The notes beneath the pieces were generated by a model. It worked only from the letters and a program-made list of their open reading frames with translations, ran no database searches and had not been told where the DNA came from. DNA of 64,000 bases from Dictyoglomus thermophilum H-6-12. Lineage in GTDB: Bacteria > Dictyoglomota > Dictyoglomia > Dictyoglomales > Dictyoglomaceae. The stretch covers positions 496,001-560,000 of the forward strand of contig NC_011297.1 of the NCBI RefSeq assembly GCF_000020965.1, in the 5' to 3' direction. The translations under genes were made by a program, and so were the position numbers. Below are positions 1 to 8,905 of the stretch, one piece after another. Every line of letters starts with the position of its first letter. Position 1 is the stretch's first letter.

Positions 1-7
1 TGGTTGG

Positions 8-727
8 TTGGTGGTTTTAATTATTTTCCTTCTCACTATATTTATTGTGTTCTTCTCAAGTTATGGAAGACCATTTTTTAGAGATAGAGGGCCTGGATTT
101 TACTATAGAGAATGGAAGTATCCTTTTAAAGAAGATATAAAAGGTCTTGATTTGGAGATCTCTACAGGAGTAAGAGTTGTGAGATTGGAGGCTTTAAAAG
201 ATAGGGAAAATTTATTGCATATAAGTTCTAATTGGGATTTTTATATTGATAAGTTGATAGAAGAAAAGAGGGATGGGGAATTAGGACTTTCTTTAAAAGT
301 TGAAGGTGAAAAAGAGACGGGATTTAGGATTTTTGGGGATGATAAGAAGCTTGATCCAATAAATATAAATATTAATCCTGAGATTCCTCTCAGTTTAAAG
401 TTTGATGTAGGAGTGGGAGATGCAACTTTGAATATGAGGGAGTTCAGATTGAAAGATCTTTCAGTAAAAGGGGGCGTTGGAAGATTAAAAATATACTTAC
501 CATCTTCTCCTTGTTATGTGGAAATAGAAGGTGGAGTGGGTAGCGTAGAAGTATATGTGCCAGAGGATATGATTTTGGACCTATCTGCAGAGACTGGTTT
601 AGGGAAAATTTCTGTAGATAAGGAGATAAAACAGGAAAAAGGGGGAGAAAAGGGAGTTATACGTTTGAAGGTTAGGTCAGGGGTAGGAAATATAAAGATC
701 CTTTCGGAAAAGAAAGAAGTAATTTGA
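8..727 (+). CDS. membrane-anchored toast-rack-like protein, possibly 5'-truncated by window edge
   Basis: This protein of about 239 residues opens with one hydrophobic segment (residues 2-18). A basic linker follows, and then a long beta-rich region with repeated glycine-centred strands such as DVGVGD, GGVGRL, GGVGSV and RSGVGN. That pattern suggests a toast-rack or DUF4097-like adhesin fold displayed outside the membrane. The first possible start is a TTG at base 8, but the frame stays open to the left edge, so the real start may lie outside the window. It converges with the LacI gene and ends 3 bases before that gene's stop. The function is not known, and the fold call rests on repeat rhythm only. 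Confidence 0.6.
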   Translation: MVVLIIFLLTIFIVFFSSYGRPFFRDRGPGFYYREWKYPFKEDIKGLDLEISTGVRVVRLEALKDRENLLHISSNWDFYIDKLIEEKRDGELGLSLKVEGEKETGFRIFGDDKKLDPINININPEIPLSLKFDVGVGDATLNMREFRLKDLSVKGGVGRLKIYLPSSPCYVEIEGGVGSVEVYVPEDMILDLSAETGLGKISVDKEIKQEKGGEKGVIRLKVRSGVGNIKILSEKKEVI

Positions 728-729
728 TT

Positions 730-1746
730 CTATCCTGCGGATCTCCTCCATATAAAAGTAGCGGGAAGGATTATAGGTTCAAAATTGTTAGGGTTATCAA
801 GGATATGTAAGAAAAGTTTTGCCGCCTCTTTGCCCATTTCTTCTATTTCTTGTCTTACTGAGGCAAGAGGCGGTTCTATTTTTCCATCAATATATAGATC
901 ATCAAAGCCAATTACAGCGATATCCTCTGGGACTTCCCAGTTTTCTTCAAATATGGCATTCATAGCCCCTATAGCCATATAGTCACTGCAGGCGAGGACT
1001 GCAGTGGGTGGATTGTTTATTTTTAGCAATTTTTTCATAGCTTTATATCCCCCATCTATTGTGAGACTATCCTCTACTATCAGTTTTGGATCTGGCTTTA
1101 TTCCATATTTTTTGAGGGCTAAAATATAGCCTTCATATCTATCTTGAATAAAGTTGTAATTACTGTTTCCTTTTAGTAATGCTATTCTTTTATGTCCTTT
1201 TTCAAGAAAATAGGTGGTAGCCTCAAAAGCACCCCTTACGTTGTCAGTGTCTACATAAGGATAATTTTTTATTTTCGAGGAAACTCTACCTACAGTTACA
1301 AAGGGTATATTTTCTTCGTAAAGGATTTCTGGAAAAGGGTCATCTTTTTTCACATTAGCGAGTATGTATCCATCCACAATTCCTCTTTTATATAAGGAAA
1401 TATATTTCTGAGGAATATATGGAGATTCAATCATAGATAACATGATATTGTATTCTTTTTTGTCAAATATTTCTGTCATTCCTTTTATTAGTGGAGGAAA
1501 GAAGGCATCTGATAATACAAAACCTCTCTCGTAGGGTATTAAGAGAGCTACAATCTGAGTTTTTGTTTTAGATAATTTTTGAGCAAAGGCACTGGGATGG
1601 TAGTCGTACTCTTGAATAATTTTCAAAACTTTTTTCCTTGTTTTTTCACTTACATTAGGACTACCATTTATAACTCTTGATACTGTGGCTACCGATACGT
1701 TGGCAAGTCTTGCTATATCTCTTATATTGATTTTAACCTTCCTCAA
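730..1746 (-). CDS. LacI-family transcriptional regulator
   Basis: A 338-residue repressor of the usual LacI/GalR length. The N-terminal helix-turn-helix (residues 8-30) reads DIARLANVSVATVSRVINGS, and the hinge region follows. The rest is a periplasmic-binding-like sugar-sensing domain with the typical late motif IAVIGFDD. Start is TTG at 1746 with GAGGTGG six bases upstream. It diverges from the oppA-like operon followed by three GH5 genes, so it most likely senses a beta-glucan or mannan oligosaccharide and controls that operon. Candidate operators lie at 1815-1835 and 1906-1920. The effector cannot be read from the sequence. Confidence 0.93.
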   Translation of the reverse strand: MRKVKINIRDIARLANVSVATVSRVINGSPNVSEKTRKKVLKIIQEYDYHPSAFAQKLSKTKTQIVALLIPYERGFVLSDAFFPPLIKGMTEIFDKKEYNIMLSMIESPYIPQKYISLYKRGIVDGYILANVKKDDPFPEILYEENIPFVTVGRVSSKIKNYPYVDTDNVRGAFEATTYFLEKGHKRIALLKGNSNYNFIQDRYEGYILALKKYGIKPDPKLIVEDSLTIDGGYKAMKKLLKINNPPTAVLACSDYMAIGAMNAIFEENWEVPEDIAVIGFDDLYIDGKIEPPLASVRQEIEEMGKEAAKLFLHILDNPNNFEPIILPATFIWRRSAG

Positions 1747-1780
1747 TATTTACCACCTCAAAGTTTTTTATTTTCTTGAT

Positions 1781-1809
1781 ATTATACAACAACAAAGTAA
1801 ATCAATAAA
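1781..1809 (-). promoter_or_regulatory. putative promoter of the LacI-type gene
   Basis: On the minus strand a TATAAT hexamer (1781-1786) lies 35 bases before the TTG start. At 17-bp spacing there is only a weak -35 match, TTTATT (1804-1809). The perfect palindrome at 1815-1835 sits directly upstream of it. Confidence 0.45.
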
Positions 1810-1814
1810 GTAAT

Positions 1815-1835
1815 ATGATTTCAATCTGAAATCAT
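1815..1835. promoter_or_regulatory. perfect 9-bp inverted repeat in the lacI/oppA intergenic region
   Basis: ATGATTTCA and TGAAATCAT flank the 3-base spacer ATC, giving a 21-base site with no arm mismatch. It lies just upstream of the lacI -35 and about 75-96 bases upstream of the expected oppA transcription start. The site looks like a dimeric-protein operator, and which regulator uses it is not known. Confidence 0.55.
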
Positions 1836-1875
1836 TAAAAACCTTTAAATTATTTAATTTCAGTTTAAAATTATG

Positions 1876-1904
1876 TTGACACTTGAAATTGCTTATTATA
1901 AAAT
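1876..1904 (+). promoter_or_regulatory. oppA operon promoter
   Basis: TTGACA (1876-1881) is separated by exactly 17 bases from TAAAAT (1899-1904). Expected transcription start is near 1911, giving an oppA leader of about 100 nt. Confidence 0.75.
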
Positions 1905-1905
1905 T

Positions 1906-1920
1906 ACTAACGAAATTAGT
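1906..1920. promoter_or_regulatory. putative LacI-family operator over the oppA start site
   Basis: The inverted repeat ACTAA-CGAAA-TTAGT overlaps the predicted +1 of the oppA promoter, where a repressor would block initiation. The divergent LacI-type protein (730-1746) is the natural candidate. The site differs in length and spacing from the 14-bp palindrome at malE and the barrel operon. Confidence 0.55.
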
Positions 1921-1930
1921 TCCACTTAGG

Positions 1931-1941
1931 AAGGAGGTGAT
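1931..1941 (+). promoter_or_regulatory. leader anti-SD complement (STAB-SD-like), oppA mRNA
   Basis: AAGGAGGTGAT is an extended match to the 16S rRNA 3' end, but it lies 73 bases before the oppA start, which has its own SD (GGGGGAGGAG). The only ORF it could serve is ATG GTT TAA, only 2 bases after the SD core and so too close for normal initiation. The same element occurs in the malE and barrel-operon leaders. Confidence 0.55.
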
Positions 1942-2013
1942 GGTTTAAAAATCAAAAATCTTTAAAATCGTTTTTCTTTTAAATTTTATTAAGTTTGGGG
2001 GAGGAGTGATTAG

Positions 2014-3957
2014 ATGCGTAGTAAAAAGGGTTTAATAATTTTGTTTGTTTTGGTTTCTGTCCTTTTGTTATCAGGTGTAATTAATGGACAAAAAGAAAAA
2101 GTTGTGAGCTTACCTTTCTGGGATACACCAGGATTAGTTCCCTATTACTGGCAGGCACAACATATTTTAGCACAAGGCACTATTTTTGAGGGACTTTATG
2201 GTTATGCACCAGATCCTAAGAGCCTTGGTGGTGTAAAGGTTGTTCCAGTTATTGCACAAAGCTATAAAGTTTCAAAGGATTACAAAGTATGGACCTTCAA
2301 ATTAAGAAAAGATAAAAAATGGTCTAATGGTGATCCAGTAACTGCAAAAGACTTTGAATGGTCATTCAAATACTATGCAAGTCCTAAGATTCCAGACCTT
2401 CCTGCATGGGCAGGCCCACTTCAGTTCTTTGAAAACTTCTGGGCAGTGAAATCTGGAGCAGTTGATCCTGATAAACTTGGTGTAAAAGCTCTTGATGATT
2501 ATACATTGGAAATAAGACTTTCTACACCAAGATATGATATGAAAGAGTGGCTCTGTGTAGCTCAAGCTGTTCCAATCCACAGAAAAACTGTTGAAGCAGA
2601 TCCACAAAACTGGTGGAGACCTGGAAAGATCGTTGTCAATGGTCCATACATTCCAGTATCATGGACTCCTGGAAAGGACATGGTACTTGTAAAGAATCCC
2701 AACTATGTTGGTGAAAGAGGAAACGTGGATAGAATAGTACTTAAGTTCGGTGGACTTGGAATTCAACAGTATCAAGCAGGAGAGCTCGATGCTGCATTGA
2801 TCAATAATGTTGCTGAGTACAGATATGTAACATCTGATCCTAAACTTTCGAAAGAATTCCACGAGGATGTAATGGATTGCTTCTGGAACGGATATCAATG
2901 GTCTCGTGGATTTGATCCTATAATGGATAATGAAAAATTAAGAAAAGCTCTTGCTATGGCAATAGACAGAGAAAAACTTTGTAAAGACGTACTTGGAGGA
3001 AGAGCATTACCTCTTAATAAATATTGGCCTGACGGTAATCCTATTGGTGATAAACTTAAGGGAATACCCTTTGATGTAAACCAGGCTAAGAAGCTTCTTG
3101 CTGAGGCTGGATATCCAAACGGAAAAGGTTTGAAGACTCTTGTCTTCTACATCACTGGTGGTGGTGATCCAGTAGTAGAGTTCATAGTAGATCAATGGAA
3201 GAAGAACCTTGGAGTAAATGTAATAATTGAGAACATAGAATCTGGATTGTACTGGAACTCCTATGTATGGCCTAGCTTCTCACCTGATGCAAAGGCTGGA
3301 TTCACAGTAATGGGTGCACCAATGAACAACTTAGAGATTGGTGCGTTGTTCAAGAACTCTGACCATACACCTTGGTTCTTTGATTTCCCAACCTCTGCAA
3401 GAAAGAGATATTATGAGTTACAACAAGAGCAAGATGCATGGTTAAGAAAAGATGGCGGACTTACCGAAGCAGATTGGAAGCCACTTCTTGAGAAGAGAAA
3501 TACGCTATATGAAACTTATAAGAAGATTGTATCGACCGAGCCTGAAAAATTATGGGTTGCAGAACTTACTAAATCACCTACCTGGTATGAAAGATTTGAT
3601 GAACTTTACGAAAAATGGAAGGCTGCAAAAACTAATGCAGATAAGACCAATTACTGGAGACTTGCAGGAAGAGAAATTGTAGGACAAGAAATATTCCAGA
3701 ACTGGTATCTCAATATGACAGAGAGAGCAAGAAATGCTATAAGATGGAGATATAGAGCAGTTAATAGACCATTTAGTGAAGCAGTAAAGATTGTCCATTA
3801 TGGATTACAACTCATGCAAGATGCTTACTACATGGTACCAGTATACCTTGCAAAGGCTCAATGGGTACAAAATCCAAAACTTGAGGGCTTGATGCTCTAC
3901 AAGTTCTCTTGGGGTCCTGGATTCTTCAACTTCAAGTGGCTCAATCTCAAAGACTAA
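2014..3957 (+). CDS. extracellular solute-binding protein, family 5 (oligosaccharide/peptide ABC transporter)
   Basis: This 647-residue protein opens with a lysine-rich signal peptide and a hydrophobic core (residues 7-24). A mature domain of the SBP_bac_5 (DppA/OppA) family follows, with WTFKLRKDKKWSNGDPVTAKD near residue 90 and EKLRKALAMAIDREKL near 310. Family 5 proteins bind peptides in many bacteria. In Thermotogales-like thermophiles the same family often binds cello-, manno- or xylo-oligosaccharides. The LacI-type regulator upstream and three GH5 genes downstream favour a beta-linked oligosaccharide here. The start at ATG 2014 follows GGGGGAGGAG. A stem-loop at 3972-4000 separates it from the permease genes, which should raise its level relative to them. 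Confidence 0.9.
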   Translation: MRSKKGLIILFVLVSVLLLSGVINGQKEKVVSLPFWDTPGLVPYYWQAQHILAQGTIFEGLYGYAPDPKSLGGVKVVPVIAQSYKVSKDYKVWTFKLRKDKKWSNGDPVTAKDFEWSFKYYASPKIPDLPAWAGPLQFFENFWAVKSGAVDPDKLGVKALDDYTLEIRLSTPRYDMKEWLCVAQAVPIHRKTVEADPQNWWRPGKIVVNGPYIPVSWTPGKDMVLVKNPNYVGERGNVDRIVLKFGGLGIQQYQAGELDAALINNVAEYRYVTSDPKLSKEFHEDVMDCFWNGYQWSRGFDPIMDNEKLRKALAMAIDREKLCKDVLGGRALPLNKYWPDGNPIGDKLKGIPFDVNQAKKLLAEAGYPNGKGLKTLVFYITGGGDPVVEFIVDQWKKNLGVNVIIENIESGLYWNSYVWPSFSPDAKAGFTVMGAPMNNLEIGALFKNSDHTPWFFDFPTSARKRYYELQQEQDAWLRKDGGLTEADWKPLLEKRNTLYETYKKIVSTEPEKLWVAELTKSPTWYERFDELYEKWKAAKTNADKTNYWRLAGREIVGQEIFQNWYLNMTERARNAIRWRYRAVNRPFSEAVKIVHYGLQLMQDAYYMVPVYLAKAQWVQNPKLEGLMLYKFSWGPGFFNFKWLNLKD

Positions 3958-3971
3958 TTTGTGGTAAAATT

Positions 3972-4004
3972 GGGGGGGGGAGGGTTTATACTCTCCCCCC
4001 TTTT
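3972..4004 (+). terminator. intercistronic stem-loop between binding protein and permease genes
   Basis: A G-rich arm ending GGGGGGAG pairs with CTCTCCCCCC across a short loop and is followed by TTTT. The hairpin is strong with a short U-run, so it probably acts as a partial terminator or a 3' protector of the oppA message. The permease gene starts 30 bases later with its own SD (GAAGGAGG). Confidence 0.6.
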
Positions 4005-4029
4005 AAATTTATATAGAAGGAGGTAGAAG

Positions 4030-4992
4030 ATGGGCCTTTTAAAGTATATTTTACGAAGACTTTTTACTATCTTTGTATCAATCATAGTAGTGATAATAAT
4101 AACCTACGTACTCATGTGGCTTGCACCTGGTGATTTCTTTAATATTGCTCAATTTCAGGCAAGTGCTGGTAAAATTGCCACATTGACTCCTGAACAGCTC
4201 CAGGTATTAATAAAGGGTTTTGAAGAAAAATATGGATTAAATGTGCCTTTGTGGAAGCAGATATGGAATTATTTAAAAGATGCTTTTAGGTTTAAGTTTG
4301 GACCTTCTTTTTCTAACCCCAATGAGCCTATAGAGGTCCAGATAGCAAGAAGATTTCCTGTAACCGCAACTCTTGCTATACTTGCCATGGCTCTCGCTGT
4401 TGTTGTGGGGATCCCTCTTGGGGTTATTGCTGCTTTGAAGAGGAATACTTGGGTTGACTATGTTACTATGTTTATTTCAATGATAGGAAGTATAATTCCT
4501 GCATATCTTATTGGTGTTATAATGGTTATTATATTTAGCGTTTATTTGAGATGGCTTCCTACCTCAGGTTGGGAAACCCCTAAACAAATGATCATGCCTG
4601 TTATTACCGTTGCTGTAGGTCCCATGGCTATAATTGCAAGGTTTACAAGGTCAAGTCTTCTTGACGTGTTGAGCCAGGACTACATAAGAACCGCTTATGC
4701 AAAGGGTGGAACTGATAGAGCAGTAATTATGAGGCATGCTCTGAGAAACTCACTCTTACCTGTGGTTACCGTTATTGGACCTCAACTTGCGTTTCTCTTT
4801 ACTGGAACAGTTTGGATTGAGAACTTATTTAGAGTGCCTGGTCTTGGACAGCTCTTTGTTAATGCTGCTTCTATGAGAGATTATCCTCTACTTGTGACTT
4901 CGACTTTTATTCTCTCTCTATCAGTTATGTTAATGAACCTTTTGGTTGATATTATTTATGCCTTCTTAGATCCTCGAATTAAATATCAATAA
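4030..4992 (+). CDS. OppB/DppB-type ABC transporter permease
   Basis: A 320-residue inner-membrane permease of the usual OppB length. It starts with the family's amphipathic MGLLKYILRRLFTIF and first membrane helix, has about six helices in all, and carries the cytoplasmic EAA-type loop (DYIRTAYAKGGTDRAVIMRHALRN shape, residues 218-240) that docks on the ATPases. Start ATG follows AAGGAGG. It is the second gene of the operon and pairs with the OppC-type permease 41 bases downstream to form the channel for the family 5 binding protein. Confidence 0.93.
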   Translation: MGLLKYILRRLFTIFVSIIVVIIITYVLMWLAPGDFFNIAQFQASAGKIATLTPEQLQVLIKGFEEKYGLNVPLWKQIWNYLKDAFRFKFGPSFSNPNEPIEVQIARRFPVTATLAILAMALAVVVGIPLGVIAALKRNTWVDYVTMFISMIGSIIPAYLIGVIMVIIFSVYLRWLPTSGWETPKQMIMPVITVAVGPMAIIARFTRSSLLDVLSQDYIRTAYAKGGTDRAVIMRHALRNSLLPVVTVIGPQLAFLFTGTVWIENLFRVPGLGQLFVNAASMRDYPLLVTSTFILSLSVMLMNLLVDIIYAFLDPRIKYQ

Positions 4993-5032
4993 AAAAATGG
5001 TTTTAGTGAACTATAGAAGGAGGTTTTGCTAA

Positions 5033-5905
5033 ATGGAGGTTGCAATAAAGCAAAAAACAAGAAGAGCGAGTTATTGGTCTGCTGCTTGGAGAAGATTCAA
5101 AAGAAACAAGATGGCCGTTGCAGGACTGATTTATATCATTATTATAACCATAGCAGCCATATTTACTCCATTGATTGCTCCATATCCTTATGATGAACCC
5201 CATTATGCTTACACCTTTCAACCGCCAAGCGCTAAATTTTGGTTTGGTACAGATGACTTAGGAAGAGATATGTTTAGTAGAAACTTATATGCTATGAGAA
5301 ATGCACTTTTGATAGGATTTGGTTCTCAGATAGTGGTATTGATCATAGGTGTAATAATTGGTTCTATAGCTGGATTTCGTGGTGGAATGGTGGATACATT
5401 TCTTATGAGGGTTACTGACATAATGTATGCTTTTCCTACATTCCTTTTTAACGTTATATTAGTCACGGTTATGGGGAGAGGTCTATTTACTATTTTGGTG
5501 GCTGTAGGTCTTACAGGATGGGCTGGCATGGCAAGGCTTGTTAGAGGAATGGTTATGTATCTTAAGCATGCTGAATTTGTTGAGGCAGCAAGAGCTCTGG
5601 GAGCTAAAGATAGCTATATTATTAGGAAGTATATTTTACCAAATATGTTAGGTCCTATAATTGTGAGTCTTGCTTTTGGAATACCTAATGGAATATGGGT
5701 AGAATCTGGTTTGGCATTGATTGGTATGGGGGTAAGGCCTCCTATGCCTTCTTGGGGAAATATGATCGGTGCAGGTTTGGGTTATATCATGGCATTTCCT
5801 CATATGGTTATCTTTCCAGTTTTAACTTTTGCTCTTACTCTTCTCGCCTTCACATATGTAGGTGATGGTTTAAGAGATGCATTTAATCCAAGGAGTGAGG
5901 TATAA
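5033..5905 (+). CDS. OppC/DppC-type ABC transporter permease
   Basis: A 290-residue partner permease. It has the long cytoplasmic N-terminus with SYWSAAWRRFKRNKMAVAG that is typical of OppC, then about six membrane segments, the FGTDDLGRDMFSRN motif of the first periplasmic loop and the EAA loop (EFVEAARALGAKDSYI, about residue 180). The start follows AAGGAGG. The next gene's ATG is 4 bases after its stop, so translation is likely coupled. Confidence 0.93.
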   Translation: MEVAIKQKTRRASYWSAAWRRFKRNKMAVAGLIYIIIITIAAIFTPLIAPYPYDEPHYAYTFQPPSAKFWFGTDDLGRDMFSRNLYAMRNALLIGFGSQIVVLIIGVIIGSIAGFRGGMVDTFLMRVTDIMYAFPTFLFNVILVTVMGRGLFTILVAVGLTGWAGMARLVRGMVMYLKHAEFVEAARALGAKDSYIIRKYILPNMLGPIIVSLAFGIPNGIWVESGLALIGMGVRPPMPSWGNMIGAGLGYIMAFPHMVIFPVLTFALTLLAFTYVGDGLRDAFNPRSEV

Positions 5906-5909
5906 AGCC

Positions 5910-6890
5910 ATGGCAGAACTGTTGAGAGTTAATAATTTAAAAACTTACTTTGATAGATATGATGGTGTGGTTAAAGCTGTTGATGGTGTGAGTTATAAAT
6001 TGGATTATGGAGAAACATTGGCTATTGTGGGAGAAAGTGGTTCTGGAAAAACTCAATCGGTTCTATCTCTCGTGAGGCTCATTAAAGGAAATGGAAGAAT
6101 TGTAGATGGAGAAGCTATCTTTGAAGGAAAAGACTTGTTAAAGCTAAGTAAAGAAGAACTGAGACAAATAAGAGGTAAGGATATTTCCATAGTCTTCCAG
6201 GATCCTATGACCAGTTTGAACCCTATAATGAGAGTTGGTATCCAAATAATGGAGCCTATAATATGGCACAAAGTAATGTCAGATAAGGAAGCAAGAGAAA
6301 GGGCTATTGAGCTTTTGAGAGTTGTGGGAATTCCGGAATATAAAACAAGAGTATGGGATTATCCGTTCCAATTTTCGGGTGGAATGAGACAAAGAGTCAT
6401 GATTGCTATTGCTCTTGCATGTAATCCAAAACTTGTTATTGCCGATGAGCCAACAACAGCGTTAGATGTTACAGTTAGAGCTCAAATACTGAATTTGCTC
6501 TCAGATATGAAGGAGGAGTTTAAAACTAGTGTTATATTTATAACCCATGATATTACTCTTGCAATGAATTTTGCAGATACTATAATGGTGATGTATGCAG
6601 GAAAGATTGCAGAGTATGCTCCAATAGAGAAATTTATAAAGAATCCTTTGCATCCATATTCTAATGGTTTGATTACTTCTACTCTTGATATAAATGCAAA
6701 AGAGGGTTCTTTAAGACCTATACCTGGTAACCCTCCAAGCTTAGTCAACCCACCTTCTGGTTGTAGGTTCCATCCAAGATGTCAATATGCTCAGGATATT
6801 TGTAAAGAGGTAGAGCCAGAATATAGAGAAGTAGAAGATGGGCACTATGTAGCTTGCCATCTTGTGAAGGGAGGAAAATTCAATGCCTGA
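5910..6890 (+). CDS. OppD/DppD-type ABC transporter ATP-binding protein
   Basis: A 326-residue ATPase. It carries Walker A GESGSGKT, signature FSGGMRQR, Walker B LVIADEP and the H-loop FITHD. The C-terminal oligopeptide-transporter extension has the cysteine pattern GCRFHPRC...DICKEV...ACHL. The frame is open further upstream to 5877, but ATG 5910 has the better SD (AAGGAGTGAGG) and gives the standard N-terminus [14 protein letters not shown]. It overlaps the OppF-type gene by 8 bases. It energises uptake through the two permeases. Confidence 0.92.
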   Translation: MAELLRVNNLKTYFDRYDGVVKAVDGVSYKLDYGETLAIVGESGSGKTQSVLSLVRLIKGNGRIVDGEAIFEGKDLLKLSKEELRQIRGKDISIVFQDPMTSLNPIMRVGIQIMEPIIWHKVMSDKEARERAIELLRVVGIPEYKTRVWDYPFQFSGGMRQRVMIAIALACNPKLVIADEPTTALDVTVRAQILNLLSDMKEEFKTSVIFITHDITLAMNFADTIMVMYAGKIAEYAPIEKFIKNPLHPYSNGLITSTLDINAKEGSLRPIPGNPPSLVNPPSGCRFHPRCQYAQDICKEVEPEYREVEDGHYVACHLVKGGKFNA

Positions 6891-7830
6891 ATTATTAGTT
6901 GTTAAAAATCTAAAGAAGTATTTTCCTGTAAGAGGAAAACTATTGAAAGCAGTGGATAATGTATCTTTTTCCATAGAACAAGGAGAGACTTTAGGGCTTG
7001 TGGGAGAAAGTGGATCTGGTAAATCTACTCTTGGAAGAAGTATATTAAGACTTATTGAACCTGATGATGGGGAAATAATATTTGATGGTGTTGATATAAG
7101 AAAGCTTAGTGGGGAAGAATTAAGACAAAAGAGAAGATTTATGCAGATAATATTCCAAGATCCTCTCGCATCTTTGAACCCTGTAATGACTATAGGACAA
7201 AATATCGAGGATCCGCTAATAATTCATAATATAGGTACTAAAGAGGAAAGAAGAAGGGCCGTTGAAGAGCTACTGGAAATAGTAGGTCTTGGAAGAGATG
7301 TTATAGATGCTTTTCCTCATGAGTTTTCAGGAGGACAGCAGCAGAGGGTAGGAATAGCAAGGGCTCTTGCTTTGAATCCTAAATTTATCGTGGCAGATGA
7401 GCCTGTATCCTCATTAGACGTTTCAATTCAGGCTCAAATTGTTTCTCTCCTTTACGAGCTTAAGAGAAGATTTAAAATATCTTATCTCTTCATATCTCAC
7501 GACTTAGCTGTAGTAAGGTATCTATCGGATAAAGTAGCAGTTATGTATTTGGGAGCAATGATGGAGTTGGCTCCTAAGGAAGAGTTGTATCAGAATCCAT
7601 TGCATCCTTATACTAGGGCTCTACTTGCTTCTGTGCCTAAGATGCCAAGAGATGGAGAAAGACAAACAAGATTCCCTGCTCTGAAAGGTGAGGTGCCATC
7701 TCCAATAGATCTTCCTCCTGGTTGTAGGTTCCAAAGCAGATGTGAGTATGTGATGGATGTATGTAGAAAACAGGAGCCTGCGTTTAGGGAAGTATCTCCT
7801 GGACACTTTGTGGCTTGTCATTTAGTTTAA
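6883..7830 (+). CDS. OppF/DppF-type ABC transporter ATP-binding protein
   Basis: A 315-residue ATPase with Walker [10 protein letters not shown], signature [15 protein letters not shown], Walker [14 protein letters not shown]-loop LFISHD and the C-terminal cysteine motif GCRFQSRC...DVCRKQ...ACHLV. The start overlaps the end of the OppD-type gene, and GAAGGGAGGAAAATTC provides the SD. It closes the five-gene transporter. The first GH5 gene follows after 55 bases without a visible terminator, so transport and hydrolysis genes are probably co-transcribed. Confidence 0.93.
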   Translation: MPELLVVKNLKKYFPVRGKLLKAVDNVSFSIEQGETLGLVGESGSGKSTLGRSILRLIEPDDGEIIFDGVDIRKLSGEELRQKRRFMQIIFQDPLASLNPVMTIGQNIEDPLIIHNIGTKEERRRAVEELLEIVGLGRDVIDAFPHEFSGGQQQRVGIARALALNPKFIVADEPVSSLDVSIQAQIVSLLYELKRRFKISYLFISHDLAVVRYLSDKVAVMYLGAMMELAPKEELYQNPLHPYTRALLASVPKMPRDGERQTRFPALKGEVPSPIDLPPGCRFQSRCEYVMDVCRKQEPAFREVSPGHFVACHLV

Positions 7831-7885
7831 GTTTGAATGTATTTGGGGTGAGAGGGGAAAATTAATTAAAGAGGAGGGGAAGCTA

Positions 7886-8884
7886 ATGAAAAAGATTGTA
7901 TTTTTATTTTTGTTAGTTTTCTTTATTTTTAATATAAATGGCTATTCTCAGGAAAGACTTCCAATAAAGAGAGGAGTAAATTTAACAGGGCTTGAAGCTC
8001 CTTTTGAGGGCTCTTGGGGAGTTTATGTTAAAGATGAGTATTTTGAATTGGTTAAAAAGGCAGGTTTTGATCATATAAGGCTTCCTGTAAGATGGAATGG
8101 ACATGCTGCTTACGAACCTCCTTATACCATTAGGAGTTATATTTTTGATAGGGTAGATCAAATAATTAATCTTGCTTTTAAAAATAAGTTATATGTGATA
8201 ATTAACATTCATAATTATGAGGAAATAATGCAAAATCCTGAGAAGCATAAAGAAAGATTTCTTGCTCTATGGAAGCAAATAGCGGAGCATTATAGGAATT
8301 ACCCAGATAGTTTATGGTTTGAGCTTTTGAATGAACCCAATACTAATCTTACCCCTCAACTTTGGAATGAGTATTTAGCTGAAGCTATTAAGGTAATAAG
8401 AGAGACTAACCCTACAAGAAAGATTGTGGTTGATACTGCTAACTGGGCGAATTATAGTACCATATCCTTTTTAAAACTTCCTGAAGATAAAAATTTAGTG
8501 GTAAGTTTTCATTACTATAATCCTTTTAATTTTACTCATCAAGGGGCAGATTGGGTTCAACCTCAACTTCCTGTAGGGGTAAAGTGGACAGGTTCTGATC
8601 AAGAAAGGAAGGCTATTGAAAGGGAACTAGATTTTACTGTTGAGTGGGCAAAAAGAAATGGAAATGTACCTCTTTATATGGGGGAGTTTGGAGCCTATCA
8701 TAGGGCAGACATGGAATCAAGGGTGAGATGGACGGATTTTGTAGCAAGGTCTGCGGAGAAAAGAGGAATTGCTTGGGCATATTGGGATTTTGCTTCGGCA
8801 GGATTTGGTGTATATGATGGATTAAATAAGATGTGGAGAATGGATCTTCTTAAGGCTTTGATTCCTGATACAAAGATAAAATAA
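7886..8884 (+). CDS. secreted GH5 endoglucanase/mannanase
   Basis: A 332-residue glycoside hydrolase family 5 enzyme with a signal peptide (MKKIVFLFLLVFFIFNINGYSQ). The TIM-barrel landmarks are all present: FDHIRLPVRW, the acid/base Glu in WFELLNEP (about residue 153) and the nucleophile Glu in LYMGEFGAY (about residue 267). The SD is GAGGAGGGG. It is the first of three GH5 genes behind the transporter and the only one with a signal peptide, so it likely makes oligosaccharides outside for import. Substrate (cellulose, beta-glucan or glucomannan) cannot be fixed from sequence. Its 3' part shares an 84-bp near-identical block with the next gene. Confidence 0.92.
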   Translation: MKKIVFLFLLVFFIFNINGYSQERLPIKRGVNLTGLEAPFEGSWGVYVKDEYFELVKKAGFDHIRLPVRWNGHAAYEPPYTIRSYIFDRVDQIINLAFKNKLYVIINIHNYEEIMQNPEKHKERFLALWKQIAEHYRNYPDSLWFELLNEPNTNLTPQLWNEYLAEAIKVIRETNPTRKIVVDTANWANYSTISFLKLPEDKNLVVSFHYYNPFNFTHQGADWVQPQLPVGVKWTGSDQERKAIERELDFTVEWAKRNGNVPLYMGEFGAYHRADMESRVRWTDFVARSAEKRGIAWAYWDFASAGFGVYDGLNKMWRMDLLKALIPDTKIK

Positions 8885-8905
8885 AGTATGGAGGATTATC
8901 ATAAG

